This document shows positions 18,213 through 26,267 of a stretch of 64,000 bases of DNA, one piece after another. The notes beneath the pieces were generated by a model. It saw only the letters and a program-made list of their open reading frames with translations. It was not told where the DNA came from and made no database searches. Each line of letters opens with the position of its first letter. The stretch's first letter is position 1. The position numbers and the translations under genes were made by a program. The stretch comes from an uncultured Eubacterium sp. (lineage in GTDB: Bacteria; Bacillota; Clostridia; Lachnospirales; Lachnospiraceae). Location of the stretch: the NCBI GenBank assembly GCA_934338065.1, contig CAKRGX010000009.1, forward strand, positions 1-64,000, in the 5' to 3' direction.

Positions 18213-18246
18213 TACAACTTAGATGTTTTTTATATGAAAGTCAGAT

Positions 18247-18297
18247 GCAACCTCTGTCTATAATAATCTCATGATCAAAAAGGAGGTTGCGACAGAG
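18247..18297 (+). promoter_or_regulatory. Inverted repeats enclosing the ribosome site of the carboxypeptidase gene
   Basis: GCAACCTC (18247-18254) can pair with GAGGTTGC (18283-18290), which contains most of the AAAGGAGG ribosome site. As an alternative, CTCTGTC (18252-18258) can pair with GACAGAG (18291-18297), directly before the ATG. A TATAAT at 18259-18264 lies in the loop with only a poor -35 match. If transcripts come from upstream, the pairing would hide the ribosome site. If TATAAT is a real -10 box, the left arm is not transcribed. Confidence 0.4.
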
Positions 18298-19044
18298 ATG
18301 AATAATAAAAAGCAAAAACACAAGTGCCGGCGAATGATCCTGTTGGTGGTTATTCTGGCCGCATTTATTGGTATATGTGGTGTCATGTTTATCTATGGAA
18401 AAAGCGCAGCGGATGCAGAAGTAGTATCTGATATGAAATCAGCGGCAATAAAGAAAGAGAAAAAACACAAAAAGATAAAAAAGCCATTTTATATATTGGT
18501 TAATAAATCCCATTGTCTGCCGGACGATTATACTATTTCTTTGGTAACGTTAAAAAATGGTAAACAGGTAGCGAAGGCTATGTATCATGAGTTAAGGAAG
18601 ATGTGGTTTGATTGTGAAAAGCAGAATCCGGGCTGTGAAATAACTGTTGTCAGTGGTTACCGCACTTATTCAAAGCAGAAAAAACTATTGGATGAGGAAA
18701 TAAAGAAAAATGAGGGCTTGGGGATGGAGCCACAGGAGGCTGAAAAAGATGCGCTTCGTACCGTGGCACCACCAGGATACAGTGAACATGAGACCGGCTT
18801 GTGTGTAGATATAACGGCTAAAAACTATGGACTGCTTACGGCCCAGCAGGACAAGACGCCGGAGAACCAGTGGCTTCGTAAGAATTGTACCCACTATGGA
18901 TTTGTTCTGAGATATCCCAAGGAAAAGGAAAAAGTCACAGGCTATCAATATGAACCGTGGCATTTTCGCTATGTAGGAAAAAAAGCGGCAGTTTTGATGA
19001 AAAAAAACAATTGGACGCTGGAAGAATATTGGGAAACTTTGTAA
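18298..19044 (+). CDS. vanY: VanY-type D-alanyl-D-alanine carboxypeptidase, membrane-anchored
   Basis: 248 residues. The ATG at 18298 follows AAAGGAGG by 11 bases. A signal anchor (residues 12-33) is followed by a lysine-rich stem and a zinc peptidase domain of the VanY/M15 family. It shows SGYRTYSKQ (119-127), the zinc motif SEHETGLCVD with His164 and Asp171, and EPWH with catalytic Glu219 and zinc ligand His222. It should trim the terminal D-alanine from peptidoglycan stem peptides outside the cell. The upstream OmpR-type regulator and kinase resemble the vanRS-vanY arrangement, but no vanHAX-type ligase genes are present, so glycopeptide resistance is not implied. Confidence 0.87.
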   Translation: MNNKKQKHKCRRMILLVVILAAFIGICGVMFIYGKSAADAEVVSDMKSAAIKKEKKHKKIKKPFYILVNKSHCLPDDYTISLVTLKNGKQVAKAMYHELRKMWFDCEKQNPGCEITVVSGYRTYSKQKKLLDEEIKKNEGLGMEPQEAEKDALRTVAPPGYSEHETGLCVDITAKNYGLLTAQQDKTPENQWLRKNCTHYGFVLRYPKEKEKVTGYQYEPWHFRYVGKKAAVLMKKNNWTLEEYWETL

Positions 19045-19056
19045 GTGGTATCAATG

Positions 19057-19102
19057 AAAAAACTATCCTGACTCAAAAAATGAGAAAGGATAGTTTTTTA
19101 TC
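19057..19102. terminator. Bidirectional terminator between vanY-like and paaK-like genes
   Basis: AAAAAACTATCCT (19057-19069) pairs perfectly with AGGATAGTTTTTT (19087-19099). An inner CTC/GAG pairing lies in the loop. A and T runs flank the stem on both sides, and the minus-strand gene ends at 19104. Confidence 0.87.
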
Positions 19103-19103
19103 T

Positions 19104-20348
19104 TTATTCCATTTCGCGATAGTCGGTAACGCGTTTGGTTTTTTTCTCACTGCGTGGCAGAGTGCCTAGAGGAACCGGAGTGATCCTTGGGGTTACACCA
19201 ATTTTGGACTTAAAGGAATTCTGGATGTTTTGTGCTGTTTTTTCAAAATTCACCCTTCCCTCAACCTCTACCGTTACGATCATGATATCTTTATTTTTTT
19301 CATTATCATGAGCAATTGTAATGTTGTATTCACTGGAAGCCCCATCAATATTTTGGAGGATTTCTTCCACCTGACTAGGAAACATGTTTACACCATGTAC
19401 TTTGAACATATCATCACTGCGGCCTTTGATGGTATCAATGCGTGGGTACTTCCTTCCGCAGGAACATGGTTCCGGTATGATTCTTGATATATCATGTGTG
19501 CGGAAACGGATCAGTGGAGCGCCTTCTTTTACCAGTGTTGTAATGACAATCTCCCCTTCTTCACCATCAGGGACGACTTTTCCGGTCTTCGGATCAATGA
19601 TTTCGATATAAATATAGTCATCCCAGTAATGGATGCCAGATTCTTTCTCGCAGTTAATACCGATGCCGGGACCGTAGATTTCAGTAAGACCATATATATC
19701 GTATAATTCTATACCGAGTTCGTTGTGGATATATTCACGCATTTTCCTGCTCCATCTCTCGGAACCGATGACGCCTTTTTTTAAGTATATGTTTTCTTTT
19801 AATCCCCGTTTGTTAATTTCTTCAGCAAGAAGGAGAGCGTAGGAAGAGGTAGCAGTAATAACCGTGGATTTAAGATCCTGCATCATTTGCAGCTGCTTCT
19901 CGGTGTTACCTGGTCCCATTGGAATTGCCATTGCCCCTAGTTTTTCACAACCTAATTGAAAACCGATACCGGCTGTCCATAATCCATAGCCGGGTGTGAT
20001 CTGAATACGATCTTTATTTGTGATCCCTGCTGTTTCATAGCAGCGCGCAAACATAATCGCCCAGTCATCTACATCCTTTGCTGTGTATGGAATAATAACC
20101 GGTTTGCCAGTTGTTCCGGAGGAAGAGTGTATGCGCACAATTTTCTCGTCGGGTACTGCCTGGATGCCAAGAGGGTATGCGTTTCTCAGATCATTTTTAC
20201 TGGAAAAAGGAAGATTTTCAAAATCCTCCTGAGAAGAAATTCCATCAATTCCCAACTTTTTATACATAGTGCCATAATAATTATCGGTTTTGATGAGTCG
20301 TTGAACCTGGTCATTTACCTGCTTCAATTGCAATTTATTTAGCTTCAT
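19104..20348 (-). CDS. paaK: Phenylacetate-CoA ligase-type AMP-forming enzyme
   Basis: 414 residues, close to the short clade of phenylacetate-CoA ligases. The AMP-binding loop HSSSGTTGKPV is near residue 74, YDIYGLTEIYGPG is near residue 215, and the C-terminal domain has RSDDMFKVHGVNMFPSQVEE and the end motif LPRSEKKTKRV with the catalytic lysine region. It activates an aryl acid with CoA and ATP or, with the adjacent indolepyruvate oxidoreductase, works in reverse to make ATP from aryl-acetyl-CoA. The latter is known for archaeal and clostridial aromatic amino acid fermentation and is an inference here. Its start overlaps the iorB end by 14 bases. Confidence 0.88.
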   Translation of the reverse strand: MKLNKLQLKQVNDQVQRLIKTDNYYGTMYKKLGIDGISSQEDFENLPFSSKNDLRNAYPLGIQAVPDEKIVRIHSSSGTTGKPVIIPYTAKDVDDWAIMFARCYETAGITNKDRIQITPGYGLWTAGIGFQLGCEKLGAMAIPMGPGNTEKQLQMMQDLKSTVITATSSYALLLAEEINKRGLKENIYLKKGVIGSERWSRKMREYIHNELGIELYDIYGLTEIYGPGIGINCEKESGIHYWDDYIYIEIIDPKTGKVVPDGEEGEIVITTLVKEGAPLIRFRTHDISRIIPEPCSCGRKYPRIDTIKGRSDDMFKVHGVNMFPSQVEEILQNIDGASSEYNITIAHDNEKNKDIMIVTVEVEGRVNFEKTAQNIQNSFKSKIGVTPRITPVPLGTLPRSEKKTKRVTDYREME

Positions 20349-20922
20349 AGTAGTTACCTCCTATTTCAAATGCTTTTAGATTAAGGTCTACAAAACGTTC
20401 AGGAACACGTTTTGTAATTTCCTGTTTCATTGTGTATTCATCAATGTCAATGCGTTTGCTGGCGATTAATATTCCTAAAACAGCCACATTAAAGAATTTA
20501 GAAGATCCCAGTGGGTGGCAGAGTTCGTTGGCATCTACGCTAATACAATTACATTTTTTTTGAAGATATTCAATCATATCTACACCATTGTAGCCGGTTG
20601 GATGAAGAGACTCTGTTGTTGGACGTACCGGGACTGTGTTGACAATGATGGTGCTGTCAGTCTTAAGATAACCCAGATTGCGAACGGCTTCTGCCGGCTC
20701 GAATGCAATGAGGATATCTGCAGATCCGGAAGGAATTAATGGTGAGGCTGCTTTTTTTCCGATGCGAATGTGCGAAGTGACTGAACCACCGCGCTGAGCC
20801 ATGCCGATCGTTTCGGCCGAATGAACGGTATTCCCGTTAGCCATTGCTGCAGCGGCAATTAATTTGGAAGCAAGAACGGTTCCCTGTCCTCCCACACCGC
20901 ATAATAAAATGTCTTTATTCAT
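20335..20922 (-). CDS. iorB: Indolepyruvate:ferredoxin oxidoreductase beta subunit
   Basis: 195 residues starting MNKDILLCGVGGQGTVLASK, the typical opening of the gamma-domain subunit of 2-oxoacid:ferredoxin oxidoreductases, followed by SAETIGMAQRGGSVTSHIRIG. The ATG at 20922 follows a GGAGGG ribosome site by 9 bases, so an upstream in-frame ATG at 20946 is rejected. It partners IorA in the oxygen-sensitive oxidative decarboxylation of indolepyruvate or other aryl pyruvates to aryl-acetyl-CoA with reduction of ferredoxin. It overlaps iorA by 8 bases and paaK by 14, so the three are translationally coupled. Confidence 0.92.
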   Translation of the reverse strand: MNKDILLCGVGGQGTVLASKLIAAAAMANGNTVHSAETIGMAQRGGSVTSHIRIGKKAASPLIPSGSADILIAFEPAEAVRNLGYLKTDSTIIVNTVPVRPTTESLHPTGYNGVDMIEYLQKKCNCISVDANELCHPLGSSKFFNVAVLGILIASKRIDIDEYTMKQEITKRVPERFVDLNLKAFEIGGNYYEAK

Positions 20923-22741
20923 TGCTTTTTCCCTCCTTTTGAACATGGGAATTTGTAATCTCTATGGCGCTGACGGGACATATCTGGGAACACAGTCCGC
21001 AGCCGGTGCAGAGAGAAGAATCAATTGCGATCTGATTATCACGGATAATAAGTGCCGGACATCCAATTTCATGGATGCATTTTTTACAATTGATGCAGGA
21101 GGTATTGATATGGGCCATGCCAGACGGCTTTGTAATAGCGACACATGGAGACTGGAATATAATGGCCTTGACGCCAGGTGCTTCGCTGCATTCTTTTACA
21201 GCGTTAACTGCCGCATCTAAGTCCAGGGGATCAACAACGAGAATTTTGGCAACGCCCATGCCCTCCAGAATCTTTACAATGCTTATCTTATTTACAATAT
21301 CTCCCATCATATTTTTTCCGGTACCCGGATGCGGCTGATGACCGGTCATGGCCGTTGTTGAGTTATCAAGTACGCATAGTGTCATATCAGCATCGTTGTA
21401 GAGTGCGTTTACAACACCGGTCATGCCAGAGGCAAAAAAAGTAGAATCACCAACAAAGGCAAAGGTTTTAGCATCCTTGTCAACCCAGTGAAATCCCTGT
21501 GCCATAGTTATTCCGGCTCCCATGCACAGACAGGTGTCTACCATGTCAAGAGGCATAGCATTACCGAGAGTATAGCAGCCGATATCGCCACAGAAGTATG
21601 CCTTTTGTCCTTTCATTGCTTTCTTTACCGCATAAAAAGAAGCACGGTGAGGACATCCGGCACAAAGGACAGGCGGACGGACCGGGAGCTGCGGGGCATC
21701 AGATAAGTCAAGAGATTTTCTCTTGTCTGGAAGTCCTAAAAAGTCTGAAAGGATGCGGGCAACGGTATCGGTAGAATTTTCCCCTGCTGTTGGTACATGG
21801 CCACTGCGTTTTCCGGCCACTGTTATGTTCAGGTGATGTAAACCAATCAAACGATAGAGCTGGTTCTCAATATAAGGGCTTAATTCTTCTATACAGATGA
21901 CTTCGCTTACCCCTTTTAATTCTTTGAGAACAAAATCCTCCGGAAATGGATGCGGTGTTGAAATTTTGACCAGCTTTATATCAGGATGGTCATTTAGATA
22001 TTCTTTTGCATAAGCATAGCTGACACCCGAAGCAAACACAGCCTTTTCTGAATGTGCGTGATTACTTATATTATAGGTAAAGGTTGAAAAATCTTTTCCT
22101 ATTTCAATGTTGCGCTGCTCGATCATTTTATGATTGGCAAGTGATAATTTAGGAAAAATAACCCATTTAGAAGAATCTTTTATAAATCCTTCATATTCTT
22201 TTGCATGGTATTGTTCTTCTATCGAAATAGAAGCATAGGCATGGCAAACCCTTGTTGTCGGACGGAAAATGACAGGGGTTTTATATTTTTCTGAATATAT
22301 AAAAGCATCCTGGATCATATGGTAGGCTTCTTCCGGAGAGGATGGATCAAAAACCGGAATACGGCAGAATTCAGCAAATGCGCGTGTGTCCTGTTCTGTC
22401 TGCGAGGAGATAGGACCCGGGTCATCTGCCGATACGATGACCATGCCTCCTTTTACGCCGACATAAGCAAGTGACATTAATGGATCGGCAGCAACATTTA
22501 ATCCAACCTGCTTCATTGTAACCAAAGATCTTGCTCCGGAGTAAGAAGCAGCAGCGGCAACTTCCATAGCAGATTTTTCATTAACGGACCACTCCAAATG
22601 TACACCTTTATGAGGGTATTTACTAATTGTCTCAATAATTTCCGAGGATGGTGTACCTGGATACCCGGCAACAACGTTCACGCCGGCAACTAAGGCACCA
22701 AGCGCAATGGCACCATTCCCCATTACGTATTCTTCACTCAT
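20915..22741 (-). CDS. iorA: Indolepyruvate:ferredoxin oxidoreductase alpha subunit
   Basis: 608 residues. The N-terminal pyrimidine-binding domain opens with GNGAIALGALVAGVNVVAGY and PGTPSSEI. The thiamine diphosphate domain has CAGCPHR, CGDIGCYTLG, CMGAGI and FVGDSTFFASGM. The C-terminus has a ferredoxin domain with two Cys sets (CINCKKC...C and CTGCGLCSQICP) for [4Fe-4S] clusters. One set reads CINCKKCIHEIGC, with one residue more than the consensus between the last cysteines. The ATG at 22741 follows AAGGAG by 8 bases; the reading frame extends to 22810 without support. It is the first gene of iorA-iorB-paaK with its own promoter. Confidence 0.94.
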   Translation of the reverse strand: MSEEYVMGNGAIALGALVAGVNVVAGYPGTPSSEIIETISKYPHKGVHLEWSVNEKSAMEVAAAASYSGARSLVTMKQVGLNVAADPLMSLAYVGVKGGMVIVSADDPGPISSQTEQDTRAFAEFCRIPVFDPSSPEEAYHMIQDAFIYSEKYKTPVIFRPTTRVCHAYASISIEEQYHAKEYEGFIKDSSKWVIFPKLSLANHKMIEQRNIEIGKDFSTFTYNISNHAHSEKAVFASGVSYAYAKEYLNDHPDIKLVKISTPHPFPEDFVLKELKGVSEVICIEELSPYIENQLYRLIGLHHLNITVAGKRSGHVPTAGENSTDTVARILSDFLGLPDKRKSLDLSDAPQLPVRPPVLCAGCPHRASFYAVKKAMKGQKAYFCGDIGCYTLGNAMPLDMVDTCLCMGAGITMAQGFHWVDKDAKTFAFVGDSTFFASGMTGVVNALYNDADMTLCVLDNSTTAMTGHQPHPGTGKNMMGDIVNKISIVKILEGMGVAKILVVDPLDLDAAVNAVKECSEAPGVKAIIFQSPCVAITKPSGMAHINTSCINCKKCIHEIGCPALIIRDNQIAIDSSLCTGCGLCSQICPVSAIEITNSHVQKEGKSNE

Positions 22742-22781
22742 ATATTTGCTCCTTTTTCTATCTCTGTAAAAATTATAAATA

Positions 22782-22810
22782 ATTATACGACAAAATGCAC
22801 GATAAGGCAA
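22782..22810 (-). promoter_or_regulatory. Predicted sigma-A promoter of iorA-iorB-paaK
   Basis: On the minus strand TTGCCT (22810-22805) and TATAAT (22787-22782) are 17 bases apart, 40 bases upstream of the iorA ATG. A second TATAAT at 22777-22772 lies close behind. Confidence 0.55.
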
Positions 22811-22908
22811 ATATCAAAACGAGTTAATATTGCAAAAGTATAAGGAATATGATACGCTACAAGAAATCTAATATATAAAAAAGTGGTAAGTTTGGGGAGG
22901 TAAGGACA

Positions 22909-23448
22909 TTGAAAAAAAATGAAGTGTTGGAAACAATGGAAAAACGAAGTTCTGTAAGAGCCTACCGGGAGAAGGAAATAACACAGGAGATGCTGGAGAC
23001 AATATTGACAGCAGGCCTGCAGGCACCAACGGCTACCAACCGTCAGGAGATACGTTTTTCAATAGTCAGAGGGAACAATCCGGTTCTTGCTGAGTTAGAT
23101 GCTGAGAAGAGAAAAATGCGGGATGAGGGGAAACAGCCACATAACTTTTATTATGAAGCACCGGCTCTCATATTTGTGAGTGCGGAAGATGGTTTTAAAT
23201 GGAGTGAATTGGATGCAGGAATTGCTGTTCAAAATATGGCTTTGGCAGCAAAGAGTCTCGGACTGGGCAGTCTGATCATAGGCTGTATATATGATGCTCT
23301 ACGTGGAGAGAGGAAAACATACTTTGACCGGAAGTTAAAAATACCAGAAGGGTATTCTTTTCAGATAGCTGTGGCAATTGGATATAGTAACGATACCAAG
23401 GAACCGCATAAGTATGAATGGAACAGACAGGTTACAGTTGTAGAATGA
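22909..23448 (+). CDS. Nitroreductase-family FMN oxidoreductase
   Basis: 179 residues with the family opening EKRSSVRAYREKEITQEMLE, APTATNRQEIRFSIV, a central DAGIAVQNMALAAKSLGLGS and a final GYSNDTKEPHKYEW. These are the FMN-binding and dimer segments of the NfsA/NfsB-like superfamily. The start is a TTG (22909) with an excellent ribosome site, GGGGAGG, 8 bases upstream; no ATG is better placed. It likely reduces quinone, nitro or flavin-like substrates with NAD(P)H in the cytoplasm; the natural substrate is unknown. A possible promoter TTGCAA-17-TACGCT lies at 22830-22858. The hydrolase gene follows 16 bases downstream. Confidence 0.85.
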   Translation: MKKNEVLETMEKRSSVRAYREKEITQEMLETILTAGLQAPTATNRQEIRFSIVRGNNPVLAELDAEKRKMRDEGKQPHNFYYEAPALIFVSAEDGFKWSELDAGIAVQNMALAAKSLGLGSLIIGCIYDALRGERKTYFDRKLKIPEGYSFQIAVAIGYSNDTKEPHKYEWNRQVTVVE

Positions 23449-23464
23449 GGAAAAGAGGGAAAAA

Positions 23465-24094
23465 ATGAGTTCTTCTGATTATACAGAAAAGAATCTTGTA
23501 TGTATTTTTCCCGGTATAGGCTATACTTGTGATAAGCCACTGTTATATTATGCCGGTAAGATTGCCAAAAGTTATCACTATGATGTTGTACGTGTTGACT
23601 ATACAGGTTTTCCGAAGAATATAAAGGGAAATGAAAATAAAATCCGCAAGGCGGTGCAGATAGGAGTGCAGCAGGCTGAGATTATGCTGCAGGATATTAA
23701 TTGGCAGAATTATGCTGAAGTGATATTTATATCAAAAAGTATCGGGACGGTGATATCCGTGCAGTCTGCACAGAAAATAACACGATCGGTCAGACATATT
23801 TTACTGACACCGTTAAAGGAAACTTTTCAAAAGATGCAAGCAGTACGTGCAATTTCGTTTCACGGCACCTCAGACCCGTGGGCGGATACGACAGACATAG
23901 TAAAGTGCTGCAAGAGAAAAGACATTCCGCTTTATACATTTGATAAAGCAGATCATTCACTGGAAACAGGAAATATAGCGAAAGATCTGGAAATATTGGA
24001 TAAAGTGTGTCATGAGATGGACAATGTGTTAGGAGGCAGGTCGTTATCTATAAAGATAAATAAGAAAGGTGATGAAAAAAATGAAAACAGTTAA
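23465..24094 (+). CDS. Small alpha/beta-hydrolase-fold protein
   Basis: 209 residues with a compact alpha/beta-hydrolase layout. It has LVCIFPGIGYTCDKPLL with the oxyanion-side loop, the nucleophile elbow SKSIGT with Ser92 (a non-classical elbow), acid candidate Asp137 in HGTSDPWAD and His164 in ADHSLE. The order and spacing fit a Ser-Asp-His triad, so an esterase or peptidase-like activity is probable. There is no signal peptide, so it is cytoplasmic. It lies 16 bases after the nitroreductase gene and overlaps the next gene by 14 bases. Substrate unknown. Confidence 0.75.
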   Translation: MSSSDYTEKNLVCIFPGIGYTCDKPLLYYAGKIAKSYHYDVVRVDYTGFPKNIKGNENKIRKAVQIGVQQAEIMLQDINWQNYAEVIFISKSIGTVISVQSAQKITRSVRHILLTPLKETFQKMQAVRAISFHGTSDPWADTTDIVKCCKRKDIPLYTFDKADHSLETGNIAKDLEILDKVCHEMDNVLGGRSLSIKINKKGDEKNENS

Positions 24095-26141
24095 GTGGTT
24101 TATGGCGTTGGCTGCAATGCTGCTGGGAATTTATTTGTATCCATGTACGGTTGAAGCTGCAGGAAATCTTGACGTAAGTGTGCCAACAGAACGGGCTGTC
24201 TATCAAAGAGATAATGAAAATAAGGCGAATATCAATGTGTCCGTTTCGTATGGAGAAGATGCTTTGGTGCAGGCTCAGTTAAAGCAGGGGGACACGGAAT
24301 TATGTGATTGGACTGCGTTGACAAAAAGTGAAGCCGCCCTCTATGAGGGAATAATTCCCAATGTTGCCGGTGGCGGCTGGTATCAGTTATGTGTGAGAGC
24401 CGTTGACAAGAATACAGGAGAAGTTTTGGCTACGACAAATGTAGAAAAGGTTGGCGTTGGTGAAGTGTTTATTACCGGCGGGCAATCTAATTCATGCAAT
24501 TTTGGAGGAGCAAAAACAACAGCAAAACAGGATATTGTGTCAGCATTTGATGTAAGAACACGTAAATGGCAGCATTGTGAAGACAGTCAGCCAAGTAATA
24601 GTGGATATAATACAGGAAATGAGGGAGGCTCACCGTGGCCATCGATGGGAGATGCGCTGGTTGAAAAGATCCATGTACCGGTTGGTTTTGTTTCTACAGG
24701 AGTAGGCTCGGCAAAAATAGAAGAATTAAGGGTAAAACATTACTTTGCCATAAAAGATGCTATTACTTATCTGAAACCATATGGGTACCGTGCATTCCTT
24801 CTTCATCAGGGGGAAGCTGATACGCCGGGAACAGAACGTGCCAAGTACTTGAAATCCTTACAGGGGTTGATCGAAAAGACGAGAAGTGATGCGGGATATG
24901 ATCTGAATTGGGTAATTGCGCAGGTTTCTTATGCCTGGGGAAACTACAATGACAAGAAAAAAATGGAATCTATGAAGGAAACGCAGCGGGCAGCATGTAA
25001 TGATTACAATATTTTTGTTGGACCGACTACCGATGATCTTCAAGGAGACTACAGGCGTAAGAAGGATAACCTTCATCTGAGTGAAAAAGGACTGATTGAA
25101 CACGGAAAGCGTTGGGCAGATGTTGTTTATGATAAGATGATCCGGAAATATCAGGTGTCAGCCGACCAGACAATACAAAAGGGAAAATTGATTTTTGAAA
25201 AAACAGAATATAATGCAGGAGATGTTGTTGCTGTAAAAGCGGTTCCGGATGAGGGATATTACTTGAAAATGGGTTCTCTTAATGTAAATGGGCAGACAGG
25301 AGCAGCAGATGGAACTTCCTTTACTATGCATGCAGAGAATGCCGTAGTGTCAGTACAATTTATAACTTATCAGGAATTGTCAACTCAATTAAAAAACGAG
25401 ATTACTCAGGTGGCAGGTCTGGATATGTCCATTTATGAAGAAGCTTCCCGGCAGCCACTGCTAAAAGCTCTTACGGAAGCAAAAATTGTTGCAGATAATG
25501 CAAGTGCTGAAGCGCAGGAGATTCAAAAAGTAACTGCGGCTATAATAAGTGCAAAGCAGAATTTAGTGTTGAAAGAGCTTGTGGCACCATCGCCAACACC
25601 GCTTATTACACCGGCACCATCGCCAACACCGCTTATTACACCGGCACCAACACCCCACAATACGCCGTCGCCAACGATAACACCAGAACAACAGCTTACA
25701 CCGGAATCACAGCAAAAAAATGACAATGCTACTGAAAATCAGAGTACTACGTCTGTAGTGAAGAAGCTTCCGAAGAAGGGAACAGTTGTTGTAAAGAACG
25801 GATTGAAGTATGTGATAACATCTTCTTCCCAGAAGGTAAAAACAGTTTCGGTTAAATTACTGGTAAAAAAGAAAAAAACTTCTGTAATCATTCCTAAAAC
25901 AATCAAGGTAGATGGATACTTATATAAGGTAACTGAAATTGCAAAAAAGGCTTTTTATAATTCCAAAAAGGTAAAAAACATAAAGATTTGTTCAACCACA
26001 TTGAAGAAAATTGGCAAGAACGCATTTAGAAATACAAGTGGAAAAGTAAAGATAAAAGTGCCTTCGTCCCGGCTCAGACAGTACAAAAAGATGTTAAAGG
26101 GAAAAGGGCTGAAACGTACGGCAAAGATTATATCATTATAG
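24081..26141 (+). CDS. Secreted SGNH-type carbohydrate esterase with Pro-Thr linker and LRR_5-like C-terminus
   Basis: 686 residues. A signal peptide (MKTVKWFMALAAMLL..., cleavage near VEA-A at residue 26) precedes a beta domain. The catalytic SGNH domain is of the sialate O-acetylesterase-like type, with nucleophile Ser136 in GGQSNSCNF, HQGEAD at 242-247 and the Asp329-x-x-His332 pair in DNLHLS. Such enzymes remove acetyl groups from polysaccharides or sialic acids; the target here is unknown. A domain with YNAGDVVAVKAVPDEGYYL, a helical segment, a PSPTPLITPA linker and a lysine-rich BspA-like leucine-rich segment (residues ~560-686) follow. ATG 24081 follows AAAGGTG by 9 bases; GTG 24069 and ATG 24072 are less well placed. 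Confidence 0.82.
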   Translation: MKTVKWFMALAAMLLGIYLYPCTVEAAGNLDVSVPTERAVYQRDNENKANINVSVSYGEDALVQAQLKQGDTELCDWTALTKSEAALYEGIIPNVAGGGWYQLCVRAVDKNTGEVLATTNVEKVGVGEVFITGGQSNSCNFGGAKTTAKQDIVSAFDVRTRKWQHCEDSQPSNSGYNTGNEGGSPWPSMGDALVEKIHVPVGFVSTGVGSAKIEELRVKHYFAIKDAITYLKPYGYRAFLLHQGEADTPGTERAKYLKSLQGLIEKTRSDAGYDLNWVIAQVSYAWGNYNDKKKMESMKETQRAACNDYNIFVGPTTDDLQGDYRRKKDNLHLSEKGLIEHGKRWADVVYDKMIRKYQVSADQTIQKGKLIFEKTEYNAGDVVAVKAVPDEGYYLKMGSLNVNGQTGAADGTSFTMHAENAVVSVQFITYQELSTQLKNEITQVAGLDMSIYEEASRQPLLKALTEAKIVADNASAEAQEIQKVTAAIISAKQNLVLKELVAPSPTPLITPAPSPTPLITPAPTPHNTPSPTITPEQQLTPESQQKNDNATENQSTTSVVKKLPKKGTVVVKNGLKYVITSSSQKVKTVSVKLLVKKKKTSVIIPKTIKVDGYLYKVTEIAKKAFYNSKKVKNIKICSTTLKKIGKNAFRNTSGKVKIKVPSSRLRQYKKMLKGKGLKRTAKIISL
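25583..25654 (+). repeat. Two exact 30-base tandem repeats in the linker of the esterase gene
   Basis: The unit starting GGCACCATCGCCAACACCGC, which codes for a PSPTPLITPA-type decapeptide, occurs at 25583-25612 and again at 25613-25642 without change. A partial third copy follows. The identity suggests a recent duplication. Confidence 0.85.
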
Positions 26142-26187
26142 TAAAAATGGATGCTATTTTTATCAATTTACATTCCATATATATCAT

Positions 26188-26215
26188 TTAACAGAGTGAT
26201 CAGACATGGTATAAT
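26188..26215 (+). promoter_or_regulatory. Predicted sigma-A promoter of the sugar ABC importer operon
   Basis: TTAACA (26188-26193) and TATAAT (26210-26215) are 16 bases apart with TG one base before the -10 box (extended -10). The substrate-binding protein ATG is 52 bases downstream. Confidence 0.65.
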
Positions 26216-26267
26216 ATGCTCAACTCAAAGAGCACTTTGAGAATATAATGTTTGGAGGTTGTTTTCA

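Noticed and set aside
15280..19044. A vancomycin resistance operon
   Set aside because: Only regulator, kinase and VanY-like functions are present; the ligase and dehydrogenase genes that confer resistance are absent.
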